Below, one piece after another: positions 10,836 to 20,924 of a stretch of DNA of 41,026 nucleotides. The notes beneath the pieces are model-generated. The model did no database searches. It saw only the letters and a list, made by a program, of their open reading frames with translations, and was not told the DNA's origin. Position numbers and translations under genes: made by a program. Each line of letters starts with the position of its first letter. The first letter of the stretch is position 1. This stretch comes from Terfezia claveryi (Eukaryota > Ascomycota > Pezizomycetes > Pezizales > Pezizaceae), in the NCBI GenBank assembly GCA_015179025.1, contig WHUX01000345.1:1-41026 (forward strand), in the 5' to 3' direction.

Positions 10836-11011
10836 CTTGTCCTGACCCAGATGGGCTATGCCAGTCTTTCCCGAAACTAAAGCCAGCTAGCTTACCTGCT
10901 GAAGTAGTCTATTTTGGTCTTCCAACGCTAAGGGCAGGAGGTTACTAAAGTACCAAAACAGGATATTGCCATTTAGGCTTTCTCACCACAACTGATTTTT
11001 GGAGATTTGCT

Positions 11012-11020
11012 TATATATAG
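11012..11020 (+). promoter_or_regulatory. TATA-like box for the transposase gene
   Basis: TATATATAG lies about 45 bp before the first ATG at 11,065 of the transposase locus. Spacing is compatible with a short leader. Confidence 0.35.
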
Positions 11021-13564
11021 TTGATCGGTATTATAATTGTCACTAGTCATATCAACTTTGCAATATGGCGGAATACTACAATCCTGAAGATCAATTCGCT
11101 TTCGAAGAGTTCCGGCAACCATGGAGAGACACCTTTGGGCTACAATGCTTCCTTAGTCTATGTGGTATGGAATTGGTAAGATTCCAGTCTACACAGTTGG
11201 TTATGGACCATTTCGACCCTACTAAGATTCTCTCCCGAGTGGTAGCCATGGAGCTTCTAGGGAGGATTTGGTTTGATCAGTGTCACCTGGTATTCCCCAT
11301 GAGTATGCACAGCAGTGCACAAATCTTTTACCTGGATGACTATACTCTCTATGATTTGTTATGGATTACCCTTTTTCAATATTACCTGTCTAGTAGTCAA
11401 GAATCATGGGGCTTATGTGAAGGTTGTCGGTTCCCATCAGTAAGTTAACTACTATGCCGAAACATTGGGGTCCCGACTTACCCTATCCTAGATACTCTCC
11501 CAGACCCACCAGATCCCTGATGGCACAATCATCCAGCATCTTGTGTATATATCTACAAAATGGCATCCCCCACCTAGAATAATAGTACTATATTGTGGGC
11601 AAGAGGTTTAGCTTTGGCCTTCAACAAGGTATCTTTCTAATTCTTGCACATAGACAGAGCGGCAGGCTAACTATGTGTAGACCTCAAGAGATTTTGTAAC
11701 TCACCGAGAGCCCTGATTGGCTATTGAGATACATTATGCTCCAACTAGATTTGATAAATATCCCCGACAATATATTAGAGCCAGATAGAAGGTTTAACCA
11801 ACCCGAACTTGATATTACCAACAGTCCCAGCCCTATTGATAGCTCTAAGGCCGAAGTGGAGCATGACTCTGAAGACGAGGACAATGCCAACCACAGTCCT
11901 ACCAATTGTGGGTATAGTGATTTATTGTCCTGCTGTAGGGAAAGCCTTATCTCTACAAGTGAGCTCTCGAGGTCATCCAACACCTCAAATGATAACTATA
12001 ATGACACCTCAGATGATGGCCCCAATGAGATTGTGGACCCTTTTTGGAATGATGGCGCGTTCATGCATTTGGATTAGGATTAGGTTTAGTATGCTTTAGA
12101 TGCGCTACAGGATGATTGATAGTTCTTAATGAAGTATTTGATCTATGTATAGGTTGGCCTTATCATAGAAAGAGCCTCAGGTATCTAGAGGACCGCAAGC
12201 CAATGTCCCCCACCGAATCTGTGACAAGCATGCATTATCTGTGACATCCCCCTAACCTCTCAGAATGTAAATAAATAGGTATCTCTTCCCTATTGCCTTA
12301 CCAAACCTGTTATTACTACAGACCATCTTGCAGTGGTAGCCCTATACTTGAACTTTTCTCTATTTCTAATTGTGCCTATAGTTCTTGAAACCCCAATGGA
12401 TTCCACTCTCAGCAGAATACTAAGCAGAATAGCTTTCCAGTAGGAAGCAGAGAAATCTGCACCCTTTGATGAATAGTGGGAAACTACCGAGTGGGCGGGC
12501 AAGCTCTGCGACAATCTAGCTAAAGAAATGCGAAGTAACAATATTAACCCACCCCGATGGGTTTCTAAGCTACGAACGGCAGTGCACTGGGCCCATTTTG
12601 GACAAGGCGCTAAGATCCACAGTGGTGAGCCTTTCATATTTTGCTTAACTTGCAAGGGTACGTTGCAACACCCTAGTACATTCAATATGGGTACTACACA
12701 TATGAGATGTTATTTCACCTCGGGGAAATGCCGGGCTGCTAGTAGGCGCAAGGATCAGAACATTTCAACCTTGTTTAAGAAGGTAATTATATAATCCGTA
12801 CCCTGCCTTACTTAATAGAGCAGACAGGCTCACGTTACACGTAGGCAACACCTGCAGCTGCACAATCCCCCCAGTTGCAATATAGTAATGATGGGTTCAA
12901 ACACGAACTCATGAAAACTGTAATTGCTGCAAATTTACCTTTCCAAACTATCAAACATCCGCAGTTCGAGCATCTCCTGAAATTCCTTAGATCTAGAATC
13001 AATATACCCTATGCAACAATACTTCGCCGGAGTATACACCATTATGCCGCCGAAGTTTAATAGAAGCTTTAAAATAGCCTCCCGGAAGATACATTCCTCC
13101 ACCTCGCTACGGACTGTTGGACTTCTCTAAACAAGTTAGCGTTCATGGGCACAACACTCCATTTTATTGACCAGGACTGGCAGTTGCGCCAACATACGAT
13201 CGGATTCCAGTACCTAGGGGGAGAAGCTCATAATGCCATTCACTTGGGTAACTAGCTAGGGAAGTTAATTCGGGAATATGGCATTACGAACCGAGTCCTA
13301 GCTATTGTTTCAAACAATGCCAGTATCAATATGGTGTTGGATAAGCATTTACAAAGTACTGTATTCAGTGTTAAATGGGACCCACAGCAATACCGTCTTC
13401 CCTGCCTCGTACACGTGATTGCTCTAGTTAGCAACTAGTTTATGAAAGAACTCAAGTCAAACCCAAATAATGAGGATACTGCCTCATCCACCCCTCCCAT
13501 TAAGTCTTCAATCAGAGCATTGTAGAACTATGCTCTAGGTACATTCGCACGATCTGTCTACAAA

Positions 13565-13688
13565 GTAAGTCATCTTCCGGACTGCTTAATAAAGGTGGAT
13601 CATGAAAAGGCAAACATGTCACAGAATAGTGGATATGTCACGGAAGGCCAAGATGCGTCCCGGAATCCTATTGCTAATGTTTATCTAG
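13565..13688 (+). other. transposase intron carrying TGTCACGGA words
   Basis: GTAAGT donor and TCTAG acceptor; 124 bp, phase 0, joining SVYK to VRELCKAI. It contains ATGTCACAGAATAG and ATGTCACGGAAGG. Confidence 0.7.
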
Positions 13689-14314
13689 GTTCGAGAGCTC
13701 TGTAAGGCTATAGTAGCCAGCCCACAACGCTTGGCACAATTCAAAGAACTACAAACTGATTCCCGATCACCCATGGACCTTATCCAAGATGTGAAAACCT
13801 GGTGGAACTCAACCTTTGAAATGCTTACCCGAGCATTGAGGCTCTAGTGCTATATTGAGTAATGGATCTCTCTAGCTACAACAGAGAGCAAGTACTCTAA
13901 GTTGTGGTTGAGTTAAGAAGAGTGGAACCAAGTTCAGGAGGCTACTATTTTCTTGAAACCATTGTCAAATTATACTCATGCTATCTCTACAGGGCACCAT
14001 GCAACCATACACAATGCGTTCTTTATCTACAATGACATCTTTGACCACACCGAAAAACAGCGGAAACGTATACATAAACTTCGGGCTAGTCCTACCTGGG
14101 CTCTAGGGTTTCTCTCTGCGACCAAAGCGTGTTAGTAGATCTTCAAGAAGTATTATTCTAAGACAGAAAAACAATCTCTCATCTACAACCTGGTGACCAT
14201 CCTTGATCCTTCGAAGAAATTATCCTTGTACATAGACTGGGGAAATCTCATAGTCCAAGATCTAAGTGGGACGCAGCAGAACAGGGACACTATTGCATAC
14301 ACGGAGTATTACAA

Positions 14315-14511
14315 GTACGTATGAATTCAATCTGTGTATCCTATTTTGACCCATGTGATTTCCGTGGAACAAGATTTTCTGTCACCCAAGATTTTCCATG
14401 ACACGAAATTTTTCTGTGACACGAGATTTTTCCGTGACACGAGATTTTTCCATGACATGAGATTTTTCCGTGACAAACAGAAAACCAATTCTTACCAAAT
14501 TCTGTAATCAG
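14315..14511 (+). other. transposase intron expanded with TCCGTGACACGAGATTTT units
   Basis: GTACGT donor and ATCAG acceptor; 197 bp, restoring TEYYK-VQFKDYFDHNY. It contains five to six copies of a 20-bp unit with TTTTTCCGTGACACGAGA, all within the intron. Confidence 0.75.
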
Positions 14512-15370
14512 AGTTCAGTTCAAAGATTATTTTGATCATAATTACGCCAAGTACGCGCCGGAACTCCAGCTTCATAACACATAAGTCAATGATAGAGAAT
14601 AATCCTATATCATGTGTCGACTACAAGAGCGTACAATAGTGCATTCAGAGGATGTACCAGAGATCAAAAGATACCTATCCATACCAGTAATAACACTGAA
14701 TGGGAAATGTCCTCTCTCCTAGTGGAAAGTCCATGCTAATGAATATCCCACGCTGGCACGAATGGCGAGGGACATATTGAGTATTCCACTCACATCTGTG
14801 TCAGTAGAGTGAAAATTCAGCAGTGCTCAGGATATTTTGCCATATCGACATAATAGAATGGGTCACCAGATGATAACAGCGCTGATGTTGACCAAATCCT
14901 GGGATACCATACATGCTAAATACGGAACCCCAGAGCCCCAAATTGCGCCAGCACATGTAGAAGAAGGTATAGCTGATCTGGATGAAGGTGAGGTACTGCT
15001 AGAGAGACAGGCTCTCAGTTATGACGCAGACTTCCTCCACCATATATTACTATAATCCCTAGATGCCGTACAGGGATAGATGGACATGGATTCAGATACA
15101 GATTGTGACATGGACACAGATGGGAACAATGTGATGGAAGAGTACCTCCAAAATGACCTAGGAGACTCAGCGTTCAACAATACGAGCCCATCGCATAGTT
15201 TTACAGAAGATTCTACAGCAGGTTTGTCGAACTTGTTCCATCGAAGTCTATTGCAGGGGCAAGAAGAAACACCATCCCCATCAACTCCACATCAAAGTGG
15301 GAAGCACTATGCATCACAGTCGGTAAGTCTGATACCATCAATGGCAAGCAAGTTTCAGAAAAAACTGTGA

Positions 15371-15989
15371 CCTACTCAGTGTAGGAACTACAAGGTATGA
15401 GAGGGTAGGTAATGGTTGGTGGGGATTGATGTGTATGTCTATGTGGAGCATGCTGGTAGGTAATTATTCGTACAGGTTGGGTAATGTGGAGTGTATAGTA
15501 GTACATTTTCATTTAGGTTTTCATTTGTTTTGGGTGATATATGGGAGGGGAGAAGTTTTAATAGATTAGTTTTGTCTGTTGTAGGCTGCAAAAGAGCAGT
15601 ATAGGGCTGAGTTGAGAATTATATAATGTCACGGTTTATACAAAGGTAGGGATTGGTGTTGGGGTATATTGCTTGGGAATTTCTCGGTTAGTTTAGGTTT
15701 TTATGTACATGCAATAGAGATAGATGGTGATTCCTTGAGAGGGAGTAGGAGTATGCAGAAATTGAGAATGCAATATAAATGAATCTAACTCACATAAACA
15801 ACCCGACTGGTAAAGATTATAGAAGTGAACCAAAGAAAACAAAGAACAAGTGGATGACAGAAAGAGAAATCGGTAACAGGCAGAGCAATCCGTGACAAGC
15901 AGAGCAATCCCTTTAAGAAGCAATGATAAGAGCTATCTATGACAGAAAAGACAAATCTGTGACAAGGAGTACAAATGGCTTAAATAAAG
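15371..15989. other. 3' flank of transposase inside the element
   Basis: No further coding frame. It includes an isolated ATGTCACGGTT near 15,628 and the right-hand motif cluster described separately. Confidence 0.5.
15865..15968 (+). repeat. right-end TCCGTGACA cluster
   Basis: AGAGCAATCCGTGACAAGC, AATCTGTGACAAGG and degraded copies. Orientation is opposite to the left-end array at 2,941, as expected for symmetric subterminal binding repeats. Confidence 0.7.
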
Positions 15990-16158
15990 CATGGGATGAA
16001 ACATAAGTGACTAATGCTTGGCGACTACTCGGTTGATCACCGAGTAGTCGGTGAGTCAGCGCGAGTCAGCTTCTTAGGATTTGGCCTTGGCGTGAGTCAG
16101 TATCGAGTAGGAAAAATAGTAGGAAAACTCGCGTTAACTCGGGCCGACGCGCACACTA
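15990..16158. repeat. right terminal/subterminal region of the hAT element
   Basis: Contains a perfect 12-bp inverted repeat, CGACTACTCGGT and ACCGAGTAGTCG (16,023-16,034 and 16,040-16,051), plus several CGAGT/ACTCG words and the inverted match of the left GACTCGCGCCAA block. The terminus is CACACTA at 16,152-16,158. Confidence 0.6.
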
Positions 16159-16166
16159 GATATTAT
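16159..16166. repeat. candidate 8-bp target site duplication, right
   Basis: GATATTAT, one transition from the left GATGTTAT at 2,656-2,663. Confidence 0.5.
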
Positions 16167-16864
16167 ATGTCTGAATAATAGCATCAGAATACCATAGGTC
16201 TGGATGATACTGTCTGGAAACACCAAATGTATATGGCTGGCATCGAAAGACAGAGCAGGTATCTAGAGGTCAAGGGTTCAGACGATGGTGCGTGGGAGCC
16301 AGGAATCGAGACCATAGCTTTCTAGATTGTCAGTTTGCTAATTGAGGCACCTGCAACATCAGTAACACATATGACAAACTAGATTCTTTTCTGATATTAC
16401 TTGCAAGAGTGTGGTGGCTAATGTAATCACAAGTTTGTTTATAGAAAAAATGTAAATTTGTGATATATAAAATAGACTAGTGCTCTTCCTAACATTCTTA
16501 CTTCTAAAATTTAGGTAGCTTGTAACTATTAAGTATGTATGTCGCAAGTTAGTATATACTCTTTTATATCTTACAGATAGGAAAAAGAAGAAACAGAAGA
16601 TCTAATAAACTAGATAGAGGACAATCCTAAAGTTATAAAAGGCAAGCAAGCACTTTAGTATAAGTAGGTGAAAGATGATCTTTTCAGAAGTAAAGATCAG
16701 ATTACAGTAGTTTGAATAGTACAGAAAATTGCGCTCTTAAGATCATTAAGATGTTCTTAGATTTAGGATTTTTCAGTATAATGAGGTATTGATAGCTGAT
16801 ATGTTAACCATTATGATTAATCAATAACAACTTTTTTTAAATTACATAGTTAAATGGAACACCT
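16167..16864. other. repeat remnant and AT-rich spacer
   Basis: 16,167-16,260 holds degenerate units related to the ~30-bp array at 2,451-2,660. The rest is AT-rich and I see no gene or RNA in it. Confidence 0.4.
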
Positions 16865-18110
16865 TAATATAGTACAAACCAATTTTGGTGAAGGTATAAT
16901 GAATTTTTTGTCTTGCCCTTACCTTTACTGACAAACTTTGAAAAATAGAGAGAGGCCCTGTTTAGGGTAAAAGGGTCAGTTAAGAGTAAACATACTGAGA
17001 GAGGATTCCTGTAGAGATATAATCGGAGGCATTGGTTTCGATGATACATTTGCTGTCTGGATCGAAATGGGCTAGGATCGGTGCTGAGCAGAAGGCTTCC
17101 CTGAGGTTCTGGAAGGCAGATTAAGCTTCTGGATTCCAGTGGAAGGCCCTTTTTGTCAGGTGTGAGCCAGCTTCTACCTTCGTTTTAATCAAGGCCATTA
17201 GGGGTGCCGCGATCCTCGAGTATCCCAGTATGAACCAGCAGTAAAAGTTGGCAAATCCTAGGAAGGCCTAAATGTCCTTGAGATTGGCGGGGATTTCCCA
17301 TTCCTGGATTGCCGCAACTGTGGCAGGATCCATTCTGATTCCTTCCATTGTTATTATTAAGCCCAGATACTTCACCTCTTAGGTATGGAATTCATATTTT
17401 TCAGGCTTTAAGTATAACCCTACTTGTTCCAGCTTTTCCAGGACTTGTCAGATATAAATTTTGTACTCCACTAGAGTATCCGAATAGATTTGGATATCAT
17501 CTAGGTAACCCGTGCAGAACACATCTAGGACATCTCATAGAGTGTTATTAATAAAGTGCAAGAAGGAGGCTGAAGTGTTAGTTAGGCCGAAGGGCATTAC
17601 ATTGTACTCGAAATGGGTATATTGTGTCCAGAAGGCAGTTTTCTACTCCTCTCCCTCGGTGATTTATACTAGGTTGTAAGCCCCCCTCAGATCCAATTTG
17701 ATAAACCATTTTGCCTGGCTAATATCTCCTAGATCAGGAGTAAGGGATACCTATTTTTGACCGTTATCTCGTTTAAGCCACGATGATCAATACATAACTA
17801 AAGGGAGCTATCCGACTTCTTTACGAATAGCACTGAGGTACCTGCTGGGGAGGAGCTATAGTGAATGAAGCTCTTGTTGAGGTTTTCCTCCAAGTACTTT
17901 TTCAGCGCTTCCAGTTCTACCTAGGACATCCTATAGAGAGGTCCATAAGGGGAGGTCTTACCTTCTACCATCGGGATTGTGTACTCGTATGGTTGGTAGG
18001 GGGCAAGCTTTTCCATAGCTTTTTCCGAGAACACGTTAATGAATACATAATATTTATCCGGAACCATGGATTTTCACTCCTCCTTGGATCTCGTCTTGTT
18101 GATCTCTAGG
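16865..18110 (-). pseudogene. Ty3/gypsy reverse transcriptase and partial RNase H
   Basis: The translated minus strand shows the family's motifs in order: [31 protein letters not shown] (with breaks), [40 protein letters not shown] (catalytic YLDD box), KCEF-like KPEKYEFH, LGFANFYCWFI and RNase H start CIIETNASDYISTGILSQY. The RNase H Asp of the usual D.SDYA appears as Asn. Many stops; not functional. It would copy element RNA into cDNA in virus-like particles. Confidence 0.85.
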
Positions 18111-18145
18111 TTTACCTTATGTATAGAGAGAGCATATGCCTTCAG

Positions 18146-18772
18146 CTAGTGCCTCCTAGTAAGGTAAGCAAAAGCCCCTGCCCTGACAAAGCTAATGTTT
18201 AGGGGTTTTAGGAGTGCGAGGGGGACAGAGGGAACATTAACGTGTGTAGGATAGTGTACAACCTGGGTTGGGTGAATTATTGGAGGCAGTAATGCACACA
18301 GCCTAGTAACGGTGGCCTTTGGGTTTCCACAGTGGCTTTTGCAGTAAGGGCTGTTAAACTGCAGGGTATAAGAGCCAAAGCTGACTGATATATCATGCAT
18401 TCTAAGCCATGGGATTCTGAGGACAATTGGATACTTGAGCTTTATAATGAATATAGTGAGGCTTTCAGAGTGGTCTCCAATCTGGGCAAGAGTACAGGCA
18501 AGGTTGGTAATGGCTCCAGAAGAGATAGGTTGGCCATCAATGACATCGGGGAGGCAGGGGGTCTTGAGCTTAGAGGTGGGTATGGCATGCTTACTGACAA
18601 TGGTCTGGTTAATAAAGGCAATTCCTGAGGCTCCACAGTCTACAAGAGCAGAAGTGATGAGTGTTTTACTATTGAAAGATATTGTGATAGGTACAACAAA
18701 GTGCTCACCAAAAAGGCGAGCCTTATCAATAGACATAGACAAAGAAGGAACAGAAAAAGCGGATAAGGACAA
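18146..18772 (-). pseudogene. Ty3/gypsy retropepsin domain (208 codons open)
   Basis: ALVDCGASGIAFINQTIV carries the aspartic protease active-site pattern with Cys in place of Thr or Ser (D-C-G-A), followed later by FIIKLKYPIVLRIPWLRMHD, the usual hydrophobic-ILG-like helper region, here with a lost Gly. The frame stays open for 208 codons, the longest intact piece of element A. It would cleave Gag-Pol. It lies between the zinc knuckle and RT as expected. Confidence 0.8.
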
Positions 18773-18807
18773 ATGACCTAATGTAGGTCCCTTACTAGTG
18801 TCAGTGA

Positions 18808-19452
18808 CTAGGTAAGGAACAGAGCTTTTCCAGACTCATCCACTACCACAATCCTGGCTGGGGTGTCGGAGATGGTGTGGATGGCTAGGGAGCAGTTTTT
18901 TCGAAGGGGACAGGCTGCAATGAAGTGGTCGGCCTTCCCACAGGCTATGCATAGCCCATTATTCTGGTGGCGTTCCCTATCTTCTTGAGTCAGGCGAGGC
19001 CTGCCTCCCGATAGATTCATGAGCACTAGTCCACTAGCTACGAGGTAAGGGTGGGCTGGGTTGTTGGTAATAGGGGTCTGTGACTAAGTGCGAGCAGGTG
19101 AGAAAGTCGAGCGGGGGGCTGCAGTTGGGGAGGCTTTTAGGCTGTTTCTGAACTTGGCCATCTTTTACTCTAATCGGCTAGCCTGATCAATAAACTCTTT
19201 GAGGATGTAGACATCTGGGAAATTGATGAGTGCCTGCCTTAGCTCCATGCTTAGGCCTTCCTGGAATTAATCTAATTTTATTTTGTCACTTTAGTCGACT
19301 TTAGCAGCCAACCTAGAGAATTGAGCCACATAGGTGGCGAGGTCGGTGTTTTTTTGTCACAGGGCTCAAAGGGCTCTTGTAGCCATTCCTTCTGGATTTG
19401 GATCCCCAAACGCTTAGTCAAGGATAATGAATAAGGCAGAAATGTCTGCTAG
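18808..19452 (-). pseudogene. gag C-terminal half with CCHC zinc knuckle
   Basis: CIACGKADHFIAACPLRKN gives a perfect C-x2-C-x4-H-x4-C nucleocapsid knuckle. Upstream gag reads AFGDPNPEGMATRAL, TDLATYVAQFSRLAAKVD, ELRQALINFPDVYILKEFID, with TAA stops at Gln positions (for example LD*AFGDP, LD*FQEGL, LE*KMAK). The frame is cut at 19,452 by the solo LTR and resumes at 20,132. Confidence 0.85.
19448..19452. repeat. 5-bp target site duplication (GCTAG), left of solo LTR
   Basis: GCTAG occurs here and again at 20,132-20,136, flanking the LTR exactly. Confidence 0.9.
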
Positions 19453-20131
19453 TGTAATGGAGAACGTTATCTCATTGCTTATATAATTGATTATATACTT
19501 TTGTATTTCCTATATTACTACTATATTATGTAACTAAGCCTCTCGGTTGAAGGACTAGCCTTCTACCACCCCATACTGTTTTATAAGCGTCCATAGCACG
19601 CGGAATCTGCCATGGGAAGTTCCATGGCACTTGCCATATGAAGACACCCTCATTATAGCTGCGTGACCTCTGTTTAAGGCATGTGACTCATTACTATGGC
19701 CACATGACCATCGTTTAAGGTGTGTGACTCATTATCATGGCCACATGACCCCTTTTGTACAGCGCACCACCTTCTGGTGTGCCACCCTTTATTGTATTTA
19801 TTTCCTTAGTCATCAGATCTCAGAGGAGTATAAATAGGCCGCTGGATTCCCTCTGGAATCCACAGAAAGAGAAGAAGCAACCAAGCAAGCCTTCAGAGCA
19901 AGCAAGCCTATATTCCAATCAGATCAAGATCATATAGCTTAGATAGCACAAATCATATAAGATAGATTACACCAGTTAATTACTGTTCCCTTTGGGAACG
20001 TCCCACATAGTAATCTCCCTACCCTTCTGAGGTCTTACCTCAGCAGAACCGAAATACACAAACGTCCATGCCTACGGATATAGATTGTATAAACGGTACC
20101 GAATAAATACTGTCTAGTACCATTCATTACA
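19453..20131 (+). mobile_element. solo LTR, 679 bp, inserted in element A gag
   Basis: Starts TGTAATGGAGAACG, ends CCATTCATTACA, and is flanked by GCTAG direct repeats. An LTR of identical length with only scattered, mostly transition differences lies inverted at 37,280-37,958, attached to a pol-bearing element. A TATAAATAGG box at about 19,829 is a likely LTR promoter. The lack of internal sequence implies LTR-LTR recombination after insertion. Confidence 0.95.
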
Positions 20132-20643
20132 GCTAGATTGATCCTTGTTCCCAAAACATAGGGCTGGACTTGGTCCTGAGCCTTGCCCTCCAGTAGGCCG
20201 TAAACATAGGCGAGTTTGTGCTGGGTGGTTGGAAATTTAGTAGTATCTCCATTGAGCTTAATATTGATCGAGTTTTTCCAGGCCTTAAGGCAGGCCTGTT
20301 CACCATTAAATTTGGGTGGGGTGGGGAGGTCTTGGGTTTTAGTGAGCGTGGTGGTCGCTGGTGCCTGTGCAGTTGTGACAGCAAGGGCATGGTTGAGATT
20401 GTGAATGGTTACTTAGTCATCTGCAAGGTCTTCTCGGAGAAGGAGGATTTCATCTTTGGCTTCTTTCAGCCTTCGTTCGGTGTTCTAGAGCTCCGCTCCT
20501 TACTTTTCACGAATCTTGTAGGTGGTGGTAAAGATATTAATGACAATTTGGCGGTATTCCAACAGCTGGGCTGGGTCTGAGAGTATTGGGGTTTCCCTCC
20601 ATGCTTGGAACCTGTCGGTGGGTAATAGAGTTGGTTCGGTCAT
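20132..20643 (-). pseudogene. gag N-terminal half of element A
   Basis: The ATG at 20,643 gives MTEPTLLPTDRFQAWRETPI. Further on come EAKDEILLLREDLADD, then PPKFNGEQACLKAWKNSI and HKLAYVYGLLEGKAQDQVQP, a typical Ty3 capsid-like region. The reading continues on the other side of the solo LTR. A parallel start occurs at 23,139 in the second copy. Confidence 0.8.
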
Positions 20644-20656
20644 TATACCAGTTGGT

Positions 20657-20904
20657 CATCAGCAAGAAAAAAGTGGCATCAGGATGCCAGGTGGTGTCTC
20701 CAGGAGACAGGGTTGTCTCTTGTGTCTTTTATGTCTTTTATATCTCCTAAGTGTCTCCTCAGTGTCTCCTATGTGTCTCCTAGTGTCTCCCAGTGTCTCC
20801 AGGAGACACCAGGAGACATTCTGCCAATCGTGGAGACACATCTTGTCTTCAGTGGCATTACTGTCTCTAGAGATACTAGAGACAAACTATTTTCTTTCCT
20901 GATG
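20657..20904. mobile_element. 248-bp MITE-like insertion with GTGTCTCC minisatellite
   Basis: The ends form an imperfect inverted repeat, CATCAGCAAGAAAA and TTTTCTTTCCTGATG. The interior has about nine GTGTCTCC units followed by GGAGACAC units, so it folds on itself. The second copy of this retrotransposon has no such insert at the equivalent place (near 23,146), which gives an empty-site comparison. No coding capacity. Confidence 0.65.
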
Positions 20905-20924
20905 GTTAGAGCAATCCAACGTAG

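Larger units (their letters stand above)
11065..15370 (+). pseudogene. hAT-family transposase, multi-exon and decayed
   Basis: A 127-codon start (MAEYYNPEDQFAFEEF) is followed by a GTAAGT donor near 11,440 and an acidic exon (11.7-12.1 kb). The core begins at about 12.4 kb with a BED-like finger: FCLTCKGTLQHPSTFN and GTTHMRCYF. Then come LPFQTIKHPQFEHLLKFL, the RNase H-like region DCWTSLNKLAFMGTTLHFID, VKTWWNSTFEMLTRAL, and the C-terminal dimerisation region (PYRHNRMGHQMITALMLTKS) near 14.85 kb. An acidic Ser-rich tail ends at 15,370. These are standard hAT features in order, so the family call is firm. Many TAG/TAA stops occur at probable Gln codons, with a few frame changes. The 11.06-12.1 kb exons may be a separate gene. 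Confidence 0.85.
2664..16158 (+). mobile_element. 13.5-kb composite hAT-superfamily transposon, decayed
   Basis: The proposed ends are TAGCATGTACAGCGAGCC on the left and, on the complementary strand of the right end, TAGTGTGCGCGTCGGCCC. They agree at 10 of 18 positions and six of the eight differences are transitions. Shared subterminal blocks support the pairing: GACTCGCGCCAATGGCC (left) against GACTCACGCCAAGGCC (right), and CCGAGTAGCCG against CCGAGTAGTCG, in inverted orientation. Inside are a hAT transposase (plus strand), two minus-strand cargo genes including a histone H3-like gene, a nested 2.15-kb palindrome, and all clusters of a TCCGTGACA motif. All genes carry stops, so the copy is dead. 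The ends are my inference. An intact copy would settle them. Confidence 0.6.

Noticed and set aside
16255..16345. Possible tRNA (GGTTCA-like word near 16,268)
   Set aside because: No acceptor stem or A-box at the right distance; cloverleaf cannot be formed.
18395..18776. Plus-strand ORFs opposite the protease
   Set aside because: Shadow of the minus-strand retropepsin frame, which has clear active-site and flank motifs.
19755..19937. 60-codon ORF shared by both 679-bp LTRs
   Set aside because: It is kept in both copies simply because the LTRs are nearly identical; it covers promoter and leader sequence and has no recognisable domain.
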